Assembly (NCBI GenBank): GCA_031290205.1
Contig: JAITNZ010000098.1
Location: 1 to 52,565 of the forward strand
Length of the DNA stretch: 52,565 bases
From: Spirochaetaceae bacterium
Lineage (GTDB): Bacteria > Spirochaetota > Spirochaetia > Treponematales > Breznakiellaceae
Direction: 5' to 3'
The notes beneath the pieces are model-generated. The model did no database searches and was not told the origin of the DNA. It worked only from the letters and a program-made list of their open reading frames with translations. Numbering within the stretch: the stretch's first letter is position 1; each line of letters starts with the position of its first letter. Positions 9,088 through 17,619 of this stretch are shown piece by piece. Made by a program: the position numbers and the translations under genes.

Positions 9088-10459
9088 GGTAGTTTTAATC
9101 TTAGCAACTTTATTATTTTTTATCAGTAATATATATGGTCAAGGGGCTGATGATGCACAGGATGTGCATCAACCAAGTAGTATAAAACAAGCGCCGCAAA
9201 ATGACGGGTCTCAAGGAAATACTGGGGAAACTGAAAGCACTGCAGGCAAATCAGGCAATGCCGGTGCACCTGTGCAAACAAGGAACCAAACAAATAATTA
9301 TGTACAACAGCAACGAAACTCCGCGAAAAGAAAAATTGATACTATGGTAAAAGATAATGAGTATGCAGAAAGCAGATTAGTTATGATTAATCACTTAAAA
9401 AGCGAGGCGATAAAAAGTATTGAAGATGCGCAATCCGAAGATATTGACGGTATTATTAACCGTTTTAAGGCTGGCATTGAAGAAATTCCAAGTAACACAA
9501 AAATAGAATCATTCGAGTCGGCGATAAATAACCATTTAAGAGTCGGCGTAAAATCCGACGATTATACCGTTTATAAACTAAACGAAATACAGAGCTTAAG
9601 AGAGGAATTCAAAAACAATATCGACTCATGGCAAAGCGTACAAAAAATAGAGGAGGAAATTAATAGAGTTATCAATGAAATAGACAAGATTCCGACTGCA
9701 AAAGAACAGGTAGACGAACTAATACAACAACACTTGAACGACAGAATAAGCACCATAGAAAAAGATATTGCCGAAAAGACGCCTTTTGAATTCTTAAAAG
9801 AACAAGCCATCGCGTTAGTAGGGGTTTTACTCGCACTGGCGATAGTTGCTTTATTAATTATACATATAAGAAAGGTAAAAAAGAATTTAGGCGATAACAA
9901 GAGTGATATCGACGCCAATCAAGTTGTTATCAAAGAAATACAAGAATGGATAAAAAATACTGACGAGCGGATTAACGAACAAAAATCGAAGTACCGCAGT
10001 CTTGAAAATAAAATTTCGGATAACGAGAATAGCAGTAAAAGAAATTTTGATAATTTAAGTAAAAATATCGAATTACAAAAAACCGCTTTGTCGAGCGAAA
10101 AAATTGCACCGGAACTAATACCCGATGATCCGGTAGATGATTTTAATAATTGGGCTTGTAATCCACTAAAAATACTCCCGTCACGTTTTTATTATCTAAA
10201 AGGTGATATTAAAGTAAGGAACGAACAGATTTTTGTAGAATCTGAGGCGGAAAGCAAATGGATTACAAACAGACTAGGAGCGCAAAAATACCTTTTCCCT
10301 AATCCGCGTTTTTTTTATGAAGCAACGGATATAAGGGAATTGTATAAAATAACGGGGACGTTAAAAGCGAAGGGGCAAAACAATATACGAATAAGCGAAC
10401 CCTGCAAAATACTCGATAAGGGTTATATTAATTACGCTGGTAAACTAACGTTGTTGTAG
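9074..10459 (+). CDS. Signal-peptide, single-TM coiled-coil protein with shared C-terminal domain
   Basis: 461 residues, family not recognised. An N-terminal signal sequence (to about residue 22, ...FFISNIYGQG) is followed by a Gln/Asn/Gly-rich linker, an extended helical region, and one strong transmembrane helix at about 246-266. A second coiled-coil region precedes a compact C-terminal domain (about 357-461) that recurs in the next gene. The predicted topology puts the first coiled coil outside and the C-terminal domain in the cytoplasm. The start overlaps the tubulin/actin-like gene by 14 nt and is backed by GAGGAG 7 nt upstream, so the two are translationally linked. The repeated domain contains GDIKVRNEQ, WITNR, YLFPNP and FFYEATDIRELYKITG. 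Confidence 0.7.
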   Translation: MKTNKVVLILATLLFFISNIYGQGADDAQDVHQPSSIKQAPQNDGSQGNTGETESTAGKSGNAGAPVQTRNQTNNYVQQQRNSAKRKIDTMVKDNEYAESRLVMINHLKSEAIKSIEDAQSEDIDGIINRFKAGIEEIPSNTKIESFESAINNHLRVGVKSDDYTVYKLNEIQSLREEFKNNIDSWQSVQKIEEEINRVINEIDKIPTAKEQVDELIQQHLNDRISTIEKDIAEKTPFEFLKEQAIALVGVLLALAIVALLIIHIRKVKKNLGDNKSDIDANQVVIKEIQEWIKNTDERINEQKSKYRSLENKISDNENSSKRNFDNLSKNIELQKTALSSEKIAPELIPDDPVDDFNNWACNPLKILPSRFYYLKGDIKVRNEQIFVESEAESKWITNRLGAQKYLFPNPRFFYEATDIRELYKITGTLKAKGQNNIRISEPCKILDKGYINYAGKLTLL

Positions 10460-10481
10460 GAAAATTGACACAGGAAACAAT

Positions 10482-11165
10482 ATGACTCCAGAAGCAGCGC
10501 AGCCCCAAACACAAAACATACCGATAAATAATACTCTCCAAGATAATGATATGCAAGCAATGGTGCAACTTCTCCAGCAAGTATCAAATCATTTCAAAAT
10601 TTGTCAAAGCAAGAAAAAGAATGAAATCAACGAAAAAGATTCCTATATATGGAGGCTTTCCGACGCATATAAAAAGTTGCAGCAAGAGAATGTTTCATTA
10701 AAAAATGAATGTAATAAAATAGAACAGGAAAAGATAAATTTATTACAGGAAAACAACAAGCTACGTCAAGAAAATTTTACTCTAAAACAAAAAAACAATG
10801 CGCCGCCTATAATAAACAATGTGGGGGATAATAATATAATCGTCGAATTTAACGCATGGGCGTCGAATCCGGTAAATCATTTGCCGGTAAGTTTTAAGTA
10901 TATAATCGGAGATATAAAAGTCCGAAACGAGCAAGCGCTCACGGAATCCTCTGTCGAAACCAAATGGATTACCAATAGGAACGGGAGCAAAACTTATCTA
11001 TTCCCCAATCCGCTTTTTTTTTACGAAGCAACAGACATAAGGGAATTGTATAAAATAACAGGGGCATTAAAAGCCAAGGGGCAAAACAAAATACAAATCA
11101 TCAAAGCATGTGAAATTCTCGATAAAGGTTATATTAATTATCCCGGAGAATTACAATTGATATGA
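10482..11165 (+). CDS. Cytoplasmic coiled-coil protein carrying the same C-terminal domain
   Basis: 227 residues, no signal peptide or membrane helix. Residues ~40-105 form a Lys/Glu/Asn-rich coiled coil with leucines in heptad spacing. Residues ~123-227 are clearly homologous to the C-terminus of the preceding gene product; both have GDIKVRNEQ, KWITNR, YLFPNP, FFYEATDIRELYKITG, LKAKGQN and ILDKGYINY. The pair looks like a domain duplication giving one membrane-anchored and one soluble version. A CAGGAAAC Shine-Dalgarno precedes the ATG, and the stop overlaps the next start (ATGA). It probably binds a shared partner, plausibly the tubulin/actin-like protein; that partner is an inference. Confidence 0.7.
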   Translation: MTPEAAQPQTQNIPINNTLQDNDMQAMVQLLQQVSNHFKICQSKKKNEINEKDSYIWRLSDAYKKLQQENVSLKNECNKIEQEKINLLQENNKLRQENFTLKQKNNAPPIINNVGDNNIIVEFNAWASNPVNHLPVSFKYIIGDIKVRNEQALTESSVETKWITNRNGSKTYLFPNPLFFYEATDIRELYKITGALKAKGQNKIQIIKACEILDKGYINYPGELQLI

Positions 11166-12766
11166 ATGAGCAAATAGTAATTGCGTATTCCGCATGGTTC
11201 CTGCTATGTTATTTAATTCCTTTAATCGTTTTTAATAAAAGAAATATAACGACAAAAGACATGATAAACCTTAGCAATCTAAAACTCCAAGCGGTATTTG
11301 ATAATCAAAAGGACAATGTTGTTTCAATAAGCAGCGACTTCCCAGGGTTTTTGAAAAATCTTGAAAAAACAAAGAACAATCTTGTGATTCGTATTCTGCG
11401 TCGTATGTGTAACGACGCTAAATCGGGGCTTAGGTTAAATCCTAATGTATATATTTTGAACTACAAAGATATGTGCCGGGGTTTTGTTTTTTATATATTT
11501 TTATCCGCGCACATTCCATTCATTGCTCTCTATCTTATCGACGCAGACTTTATTTCAAAATTAATTTTTATGCAATCAAGTTCCTATGTGCTTATTCTGT
11601 TGTTGAAAAAAAGCACCGACCATAAAACATCGCTGTTTTGCAAGAATTTTTACACTCATTGGTATGATAAGATTCTGAATTTCGATTTAATTGCTATAAA
11701 CGCGCTTAAACCTGCCGTTTTAAGCGCGTTAAACACCGAAATAAATAACAATCTGCTTGCCGCGGTTAAATCCTTTGCACAAGAGGACGAAGCCCAATTC
11801 AACAAGCTCGCTTTTGCCGCACAGGATTTATCATTACATTTAGAGAAATTTACCGAATTGCAAAATGGAAACGGAAGTATAACGGCGGATAAGATAACTC
11901 ATTCACTGGATAATATTCTAAAAAAAATTATTGAACTTAATGCTGATTTTGACAAAATGAATGGGGTTATGACTACTTCATTCTCGAATCTTGTTAGTAT
12001 TTCAGATAACAATAAACTTGATATTAACGCAATGAATCAAAATGCTTGCCTTTTACGAGAACTAAAAGATGCTTTTGTGTCATACCAAAGCGAAGCCTTA
12101 TCCCCGGCATTGGCTCATCTTCAGAAAATATCTTCCTCACTTGAAAATGATATTAGCAAAACTTTTGCCTCTATCGATACGACGATAAGTACGAATACCG
12201 AAAAATTACTTTCAAGTTACGAACGGTTTTTTGAAATTTGCGAAACATTTAACAAGTCTATGTCAGTTTATTACGAATCAGGCAATATTGATACGCTCAA
12301 ATCCTTAAACGAAACGTTCTTCGATGAACTTGAAAAGATTGGGAATCAAAACAGGGAAATACAGATTGCTTTTAAGAGCTGCTCCGATTCGACGAAAAAA
12401 CTTTGTGAATCAACCTATGATTTTGCCCAGTATACCAATTCTTCGGATTTTATGAATAAGATACGCAGCAACATCAATTTTCGAAAGCGCCTTAACGCTG
12501 CACAGGAAAAATTAGTATCTTATGAAAAAATTGTTAAGCTATACGAAGAGAACAGTGATTTATCCGCAGAGGATATTAAAAAACAATTTTATAATCTACT
12601 AAATGCACTTGAAGGTGATTTTAATACTCGCATACTTTATCTTGAAAATCGCTTAGATGCGCTCGAAGCACAGGCAACGCCCCATCGACAAACTCAGGGA
12701 CCGGCGCCAGTTGCTGAGCCTGTCGAAGCAATAGAAAATCCAGTCCCTAAAATAAATGGGCAGTAA
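11162..12766 (+). CDS. Membrane protein with long coiled-coil tail
   Basis: 534 residues, unknown family. One hydrophobic segment lies at about residues 9-27, a polar loop follows, and two more lie at about 109-127 and 131-150. The remaining ~370 residues are almost entirely helical and predicted cytoplasmic, ending in a Pro/Gln-rich tail (TPHRQTQGPAPVAEPVE). The layout of few helices plus a long cytoplasmic tail loosely recalls MotA/TolQ-like proteins such as ZorA, but I see no family motif. It starts within the stop of the previous gene (ATGA overlap), so it is part of the same transcript. Confidence 0.65.
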   Translation: MNEQIVIAYSAWFLLCYLIPLIVFNKRNITTKDMINLSNLKLQAVFDNQKDNVVSISSDFPGFLKNLEKTKNNLVIRILRRMCNDAKSGLRLNPNVYILNYKDMCRGFVFYIFLSAHIPFIALYLIDADFISKLIFMQSSSYVLILLLKKSTDHKTSLFCKNFYTHWYDKILNFDLIAINALKPAVLSALNTEINNNLLAAVKSFAQEDEAQFNKLAFAAQDLSLHLEKFTELQNGNGSITADKITHSLDNILKKIIELNADFDKMNGVMTTSFSNLVSISDNNKLDINAMNQNACLLRELKDAFVSYQSEALSPALAHLQKISSSLENDISKTFASIDTTISTNTEKLLSSYERFFEICETFNKSMSVYYESGNIDTLKSLNETFFDELEKIGNQNREIQIAFKSCSDSTKKLCESTYDFAQYTNSSDFMNKIRSNINFRKRLNAAQEKLVSYEKIVKLYEENSDLSAEDIKKQFYNLLNALEGDFNTRILYLENRLDALEAQATPHRQTQGPAPVAEPVEAIENPVPKINGQ

Positions 12767-12781
12767 CAGGGTGAAACAATT

Positions 12782-13945
12782 ATGGAAAATATACCGCTCG
12801 TCATCTGTGGCGTTCCTCTAGTATTCGGGTTATTGAACTTATGTATTGAATTAAAATTACTCACCATAAGAAACAAACCGATACGGTATATTACCTCGTT
12901 TTTTGTTCGTGTTTACGATAATTGTTTTATTCCCCTCTCTGTTATAACAATAGTATATTACACGCTTACTATTTTTCTTGATGGCAAGAGTGGACTCTTT
13001 TTGATTTGTATCGGATGCTTTGTCTTAGCAGCATTTGTCATTAACACAATCAGGGAACGGACTTGTTTTTTTACTTCGCCCGACGACTATGAACCTCAAC
13101 ATAGTGAATATAAAGCCGCTTTTACCTTTATAGATACTTACCATGAAATAACAAAACTCAACAGAAATGTATTACAGGATATTGCGGAACGAAAAAAACT
13201 TTTGCATGATAAGCACAATGAACTCGAAAATCTTATTGCAACGGCAACTAAAAATATAAACAACTATGTAGTATTTCAACAAGAGGGATGTTCGCTATTG
13301 TTTGCCAAAAAAAAACAATGTGAAGCAATATATGTAATTCTGGAACAGACCGCTGAAAAGCTCAATGATACTTTAACAAAACTAGCGCAGAGACTGGAGT
13401 ATTCAGCGGCGGCGCTTTGCTACTACGGTGAAAGCGATGTTTTGATTAAAGACATCCATACTTCTTTTAAAGATGCGTATAATCAAAATAATGAAGAAAC
13501 TATGCGAAACATCGAAAAGATTCTATCAGATTTAAGCGTATTGGCATTCAAATGCGCCGACATTCAATCTTTTCCAAAATCGTATAATAATGCCATCAGT
13601 ATTTATTCAGGGAAAATAATGAGCGTATTACAAATGTTCGAGCGGGAAAGCACAGAGAACAAAGAACAGATAACACAACTCTGCACCGAAATCTTAGAAA
13701 AGCTTATCGGAAAAGAAAGAGAAATGGTTGAAGTAAATAAGAGGTCCATGGAATATATCCTCAAAAACAATTTTGTGCTTTCAAAGATAGCTCAAAGTTA
13801 TGATAATTCAATTATTGCTTTCAAAAATCCAAACATTTATAATTCGACATTACGCAGGCGAAAAACCTTTTGCGACAAGTGCGGCACAAAAATTGAAGAG
13901 ACACATACACGATGTCCGAGATGTGGTACTTCAATTTATGTTTGA
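12782..13945 (+). CDS. Membrane coiled-coil protein with C-terminal zinc ribbon
   Basis: 387 residues. Three hydrophobic segments (about 4-27, 47-66 and 70-91) are followed by a long helical region. A short treble-clef or zinc-ribbon end has Cys364-x2-Cys367-x10-Cys378-x2-Cys381 (CDKCGTK...CPRCGTS). It lies 15 bp after the previous gene with an AGGGTGA Shine-Dalgarno, and is the last gene of the AT-rich block; the next gene is convergent. The architecture of membrane anchor, coiled coil and small C-terminal binding module parallels the other coiled-coil proteins of the block. The function is unknown. Confidence 0.65.
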   Translation: MENIPLVICGVPLVFGLLNLCIELKLLTIRNKPIRYITSFFVRVYDNCFIPLSVITIVYYTLTIFLDGKSGLFLICIGCFVLAAFVINTIRERTCFFTSPDDYEPQHSEYKAAFTFIDTYHEITKLNRNVLQDIAERKKLLHDKHNELENLIATATKNINNYVVFQQEGCSLLFAKKKQCEAIYVILEQTAEKLNDTLTKLAQRLEYSAAALCYYGESDVLIKDIHTSFKDAYNQNNEETMRNIEKILSDLSVLAFKCADIQSFPKSYNNAISIYSGKIMSVLQMFERESTENKEQITQLCTEILEKLIGKEREMVEVNKRSMEYILKNNFVLSKIAQSYDNSIIAFKNPNIYNSTLRRRKTFCDKCGTKIEETHTRCPRCGTSIYV

Positions 13946-13969
13946 AGTGCAATAAATGCATTTCCCCAG

Positions 13970-14248
13970 CTATAATGATGTTTCAAGGATATTCCTGAGG
14001 GCGCTCCCGCTTCCGCAGTGGGATTGCACAAGGGTAATCCCACGGCTTGCCGCTTCTTTGCGCGCGACTTTTGCCATATCATGTGAAACCGGATTCGTAA
14101 AAAGAACGATTAAATCCGGGTTCCCGATGAGGCAGTTCAAATTACATTTCTTCTGGGTAAACACCTTCGCCTTACAGCCAAATTCTTTACAGATGTCCTT
14201 ATACTGACAATGCATCCCATCGTGCCCACCGACAATAACTACACTCAT
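13970..14248 (-). CDS. DUF2325 domain protein
   Basis: 92 residues matching the small DUF2325 family: MSVVIVGGHDGM at the start, a central CKAKVFTQKK, then PDLIVLFTNPVSHDM and a C-terminal SHCGSGSALRNIL. The fold is Rossmann-like, and the family is often found in anaerobes, sometimes near metal transport genes. Its biochemical role is not established. AGGAG lies 5 nt before the ATG. The gene is convergent with the AT-rich block and is preceded by a promoter with two palindromic operators, so it is probably tightly regulated. Cys residues and His9 could bind metal, but this is speculation. Confidence 0.85.
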   Translation of the reverse strand: MSVVIVGGHDGMHCQYKDICKEFGCKAKVFTQKKCNLNCLIGNPDLIVLFTNPVSHDMAKVARKEAASRGITLVQSHCGSGSALRNILETSL

Positions 14249-14315
14249 TTTGACTCCTTTTTACCCACATTTGTAAGTATTAATTGCATATTTTCACCTT
14301 TTACTTGTTATTCTT

Positions 14316-14367
14316 GTTAGTTTAATCTAACAAAAGTTATGTTAGAAGAAACTAACAAAAATGTCAA
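14316..14367 (-). promoter_or_regulatory. Promoter with two perfect palindromic operators upstream of the DUF2325 gene
   Basis: On the minus strand TTGACA (14367-14362) and TAACAT (14344-14339) are 17 bp apart. A GTTAG-N6-CTAAC palindrome (14341-14356) sits over the spacer and -10. An identical-format palindrome (14316-14331) lies at the predicted transcription start. The two are 25 bp apart start to start. This is the classic arrangement for repression. The half-sites resemble DtxR-type metalloregulator boxes (TTAGGTTAG...), but the regulator is not in this window. Confidence 0.65.
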
Positions 14368-14431
14368 TACTGGTGTCTGATTTGTATCTCGTTTCTTAAT
14401 CCGTTCGAGCCCTGGGAGTCGTAACACCTGC

Positions 14432-14569
14432 CTAGCAGCCTGTCGCTCTTCATCTGGGAAACACCCTGATAGTGTGAAAGATACCGGACAAAATCGGGGG
14501 ATTTGTTCATCTATCTTACCTCTTTTAAGTTCGTTTTGCACAGGGGGGGGAAGTGCAACAGGCTGCTAG
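14432..14569. repeat. Inverted repeat flanking a 114-bp non-coding stretch
   Basis: CTAGCAGCCTGT (14432-14443) and its exact reverse complement (14558-14569) bracket a stretch with no convincing gene, between the DUF2325 operators and the DUF362 gene. The spacing suggests a small MITE-like element or a long hairpin. A G8 run lies just inside the right arm. The 14249-14614 gap otherwise contains only the DUF2325 promoter and the DUF362 ribosome-binding site (GAGG). Confidence 0.35.
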
Positions 14570-14614
14570 ACACCGTTTCTGTTTCGTTCTACAATAGAAA
14601 TTGAGGTACCAAAA

Positions 14615-15727
14615 ATGGCAAAATCAGCAGTCTACTGGACGGATATGAGGTGCAAAAATGGCGATAGCCTTCTTGCAAAGCTGGAGCGGCTTATTAAAAA
14701 AGCGGGAATCGGCGGTATTGACTTTAAGAATAAATATGTGGCAATCAAAATACACTTTGGGGAGCCGGGTAATCTTGCCTTCCTCCGCCCGAACTGGGCG
14801 CGGGTTGTCGTTGACTATGTGAAAAGTGAGGGCGGGATGCCGTTCCTTACCGATTGCAATACGCTCTATGTCGGGCGGCGGAATCAGGCGCTCAACCACA
14901 TGGATGCCGCCTTCGAAAACGGTTATTCGCCTTTTGCAACCGGCTGCCACAATATCATCGCCGACGGGCTCAAGGGGACCGACGGCGTTGATGTTCCCGT
15001 TACGAACGGCGTTTACTGCAAAGTTGCGAATATCGGGCGGGCGATCATGGATGCCGATATTGTCATTTCGCTGAATCATTTTAAGGGGCATGAGCTTGCC
15101 AGCTTCGGCGGGGCGATAAAGAACCTCGGCATGGGGAGCGGCAGCCGCGCCGGTAAGATGATAATGCACAACGAGGGGAAGCCCGAGGTGCGGGAAGAGC
15201 GGTGCACGGGCTGTAAGACCTGCACTCACTACTGCGCGCAGGGAGCTATCAGCATGAGTGCACAAAAAAAAGCCCATATCGACCAGACTAAGTGCGCGGG
15301 CTGCGGGCGCTGCCTCGGCGTCTGTAATCAGAATGCTATCGAAAATAATTCAGGGGGGAGCGCGGATGTCCTCAATTACAAGATGGCTGAATACGCGAAA
15401 GCTGTTGTCGACGGACGTCCGAACTTCCATATCAATGTGATAAATCAGGTGTCGCCATACTGCGACTGTCATGGCGAAAACGACGCGGCAATCATTCCCG
15501 ATATAGGCATCTTTGCGGGCTTCGACCCCGTTGCACTCGACAAGGCCTGTCTCGATGCGGCGAATGCGGCGCCCGTTATCAAAACGAGCGTTCTGAGTGA
15601 GCGTGAGGAAAAACATCGCGACCACTTTCGGGATGTGCATCCTACGACGAACGGCATCACTCAGATTACCCACAGCGAAAAAATCGGGCTGGGGAATTCC
15701 GCTTACGAACTTACTTTTGTAAAGTAG
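14615..15727 (+). CDS. DUF362 domain protein with two [4Fe-4S] ferredoxin clusters
   Basis: 370 residues. The DUF362 domain occupies both ends (MAKSAVYWTDMR at the start, VAIKIHFGEPGN, ISLNHFKGHELASFGGAIKNLGMG, then a C-terminal IFAGFDPVALDKACLD). Inserted is a dicluster ferredoxin: Cys197-x2-Cys200-x2-Cys203-x3-Cys207 and Cys227-x2-Cys230-x2-Cys233-x3-Cys237. Proteins of this architecture are common in anaerobes and are presumed to act in electron transfer; the substrate is unknown. GAGG lies upstream of the ATG. The next gene, cdaA, starts 14 bp later, so they may share a transcript. Base composition is that of the core genome, unlike the AT-rich block before it. Confidence 0.88.
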   Translation: MAKSAVYWTDMRCKNGDSLLAKLERLIKKAGIGGIDFKNKYVAIKIHFGEPGNLAFLRPNWARVVVDYVKSEGGMPFLTDCNTLYVGRRNQALNHMDAAFENGYSPFATGCHNIIADGLKGTDGVDVPVTNGVYCKVANIGRAIMDADIVISLNHFKGHELASFGGAIKNLGMGSGSRAGKMIMHNEGKPEVREERCTGCKTCTHYCAQGAISMSAQKKAHIDQTKCAGCGRCLGVCNQNAIENNSGGSADVLNYKMAEYAKAVVDGRPNFHINVINQVSPYCDCHGENDAAIIPDIGIFAGFDPVALDKACLDAANAAPVIKTSVLSEREEKHRDHFRDVHPTTNGITQITHSEKIGLGNSAYELTFVK

Positions 15728-15741
15728 GGGGAGAGAAAAAC

Positions 15742-16632
15742 GTGGATTGGCTTTCGCCGCTAATCGGTGTATACAGTAAATTTATCAGCCCGATTCTTGA
15801 TATCGCCATTCTTGCGTTTTTAATATACAAGGGGTATCAGCTTTTAGCAAAGACGCAGGCGGTTCAACTGATAAAGGGCGCGGGCTTCCTTGCGCTCATC
15901 TATGGCTTTGCCTACATCTTTAATCTTACGACGCTGATATGGATATTAAAGTTTTTAACACCCGGGCTCTTTATAGCCATAGCGCTTATCTTCCAGCCGG
16001 AACTCCGCAAGATCATCATCAAACTGGGGCTTACCGAAATTTTTAGCCCGAGTAACAAACCGCGCACGGGGCAGCTTGAAGCGGTGGTAACGGCGGCGGA
16101 AATTTTAAGCGAGCTGCGGCGCGGTATGCTGATTGTCTTTCCCCGCAGGTCAAACATCAACAGGATTATTGAGGGGGGGACGCGGATTAACGGCGAAATT
16201 TCGTCGACACTCATCGTTACCGTCTTTCAGTTTGATGGTCCCCTGCATGATGCGGCGATGGTTATCCGCAACGGTAAAATTGCCGCAGCCGGTTGTGTGC
16301 TGCCGCTTTCCGAACAGCAGGAGATACGGAAGAGTTTTGGAACGAGGCATAGAGCCGCGCTCGGCATGAGTGAGGAGTCCGATGCGGTAATTCTTATTGT
16401 GTCGGAAGAGACCGGCGCGATTTCGATTGCGTTTGATTCGCAGATATACTATGATCTATCATCGAACGAGATACTGCAAAAGCTCCGCTCTCTTTTAGAT
16501 AGCAGCATAATGGGGGAAAGCAAAACGAAAAAAGAGGAAGTAGCAGAAGTGATCGAGGATACCGAAGAGGCGCCAGAGGCGGCAACGGAAAGCGACGGCG
16601 GTAGTTCGGAAGGAACGGCTCTTGAACGTTAA
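15742..16632 (+). CDS. cdaA: Diadenylate cyclase CdaA
   Basis: Membrane-bound enzyme that makes cyclic di-AMP from two ATP. The 296-residue protein starts with GTG, 16 nt after GGGGAGAG. Three N-terminal transmembrane helices (about residues 12-29, 35-56 and 60-79) are followed by the DAC domain and an acidic C-terminal tail of ~45 residues. The RHR motif is intact (GTRHRAALG, Arg202-His203-Arg204). The DGA motif, normally PLHDGA, reads PLHDAA here (Asp170-Ala171-Ala172). The catalytic Asp is kept but the glycine is replaced. The gene overlaps the YbbR/CdaR gene by 11 nt, the usual cdaA-cdaR arrangement, in which CdaR modulates the cyclase. A G7 run occurs within the coding sequence. Confidence 0.92.
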   Translation: MDWLSPLIGVYSKFISPILDIAILAFLIYKGYQLLAKTQAVQLIKGAGFLALIYGFAYIFNLTTLIWILKFLTPGLFIAIALIFQPELRKIIIKLGLTEIFSPSNKPRTGQLEAVVTAAEILSELRRGMLIVFPRRSNINRIIEGGTRINGEISSTLIVTVFQFDGPLHDAAMVIRNGKIAAAGCVLPLSEQQEIRKSFGTRHRAALGMSEESDAVILIVSEETGAISIAFDSQIYYDLSSNEILQKLRSLLDSSIMGESKTKKEEVAEVIEDTEEAPEAATESDGGSSEGTALER

Positions 16633-17602
16633 AGAATTCTTTTTATCAGTAACTAATAATTGGCCCGCAAAAGTGCTTTCGATAATGCTGGCTGTTTTTC
16701 TATTTATCTTTCAAAGGGTGAACACGATGGATAGCCGTAATTTCGAGGTTCCGCTTACCGTTACCGTCAACAACAACGAATTAGTTACCACGAAGCCGCT
16801 ACCTGAAAAAGTGCGTATCACGATAAGAACAACACAAACTGAGTTAGCAAACTTTTCTGAAAGTGACATTGCGGCGAGCATAGATTTATCAAAATTTGAA
16901 AACCCTGGTACGTATACGGTCCCGATAGATGCGCATCCTTCACTTAGTATTATTGATATTGATTCAATCGAAATAAATATAATCCCGCGCGAAATTAAAA
17001 TTACACTCGATAAAAAAGCGGGTAAATACTTTCCGGTGAATCCGGTATATAGGGGGAGTGCTGCGCCGGGTTATGAACTTGTTGCCCAGCGCATCGCGCC
17101 CGATAAGGTCTGGATTGAAGGTCCCGCATCGGTTGTTAATCTGTTAAATTCTATCCCGACTGAAGAAATAGATATTACCGGGCGCGATACGAGCATTTCG
17201 CGTATCGTCCGAATTGGGGACTTAAATCCGGTGCTAACATCAAACGAACATAATTTTCAATTTACCGCTGATATAAAGAGCATTGAAAAAATAGCCGAAT
17301 GGGATGCCCTACCCATTGTGTTTACCAACCTTTCCGAAGATTTAATGGTGAAGGATGGCGCGCATACGGGTTTTATCAGATTGCAGGGGAATGAACGCGA
17401 TATAGCGGCATACACACCCGAAGAAGGCGTTCTCTTTGTTGATTGTTCAGAAATAAAATCTGAGGGTGAGTATCCTTCTATGTCCGTGCAAGTGAACGCG
17501 GGTGAAAATTATCATGTCCTCAAGTTTGAGCCCGAAACACTTTCTATTACTGTTGAAAAAAATGAAGTAAACAAAATAAACGGCGCCGCCGAAGACGGGT
17601 AA
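16622..17602 (+). CDS. cdaR: YbbR-like protein, CdaA regulator (CdaR)
   Basis: 326 residues. An N-terminal membrane anchor (about 14-29, NWPAKVLSIMLAVFLFIF) is followed by several YbbR beta-barrel repeats (NFEVPLTVTVNNNELVTTKPLPEKV..., FPVNPVYRGSAAPGYEL..., PDKVWIEGPASVV). Extracytoplasmic YbbR proteins interact with the diadenylate cyclase encoded just upstream. Translation starts at TTG (16622) inside the end of cdaA, preceded by GGAAGGA, so the two are translationally coupled. Length and context fit the family well. Confidence 0.88.
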   Translation: MNVKEFFLSVTNNWPAKVLSIMLAVFLFIFQRVNTMDSRNFEVPLTVTVNNNELVTTKPLPEKVRITIRTTQTELANFSESDIAASIDLSKFENPGTYTVPIDAHPSLSIIDIDSIEINIIPREIKITLDKKAGKYFPVNPVYRGSAAPGYELVAQRIAPDKVWIEGPASVVNLLNSIPTEEIDITGRDTSISRIVRIGDLNPVLTSNEHNFQFTADIKSIEKIAEWDALPIVFTNLSEDLMVKDGAHTGFIRLQGNERDIAAYTPEEGVLFVDCSEIKSEGEYPSMSVQVNAGENYHVLKFEPETLSITVEKNEVNKINGAAEDG

Positions 17603-17619
17603 GGGGCAATGCAAAACGC

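Noticed and set aside
14395..14425. tRNA-like T-arm sequence (GTTCGAGCC)
   Set aside because: The flanking bases do not form a T stem, and no acceptor or anticodon arm is present.
14317..14541. 74-codon open frame between the DUF2325 and DUF362 genes
   Set aside because: It overlaps the operators and the inverted repeat, has no good ribosome-binding site and no family match.
14624..15277. 217-codon open frame antisense to the DUF362 gene
   Set aside because: It mirrors a clearly conserved ferredoxin gene and shows no family motif.
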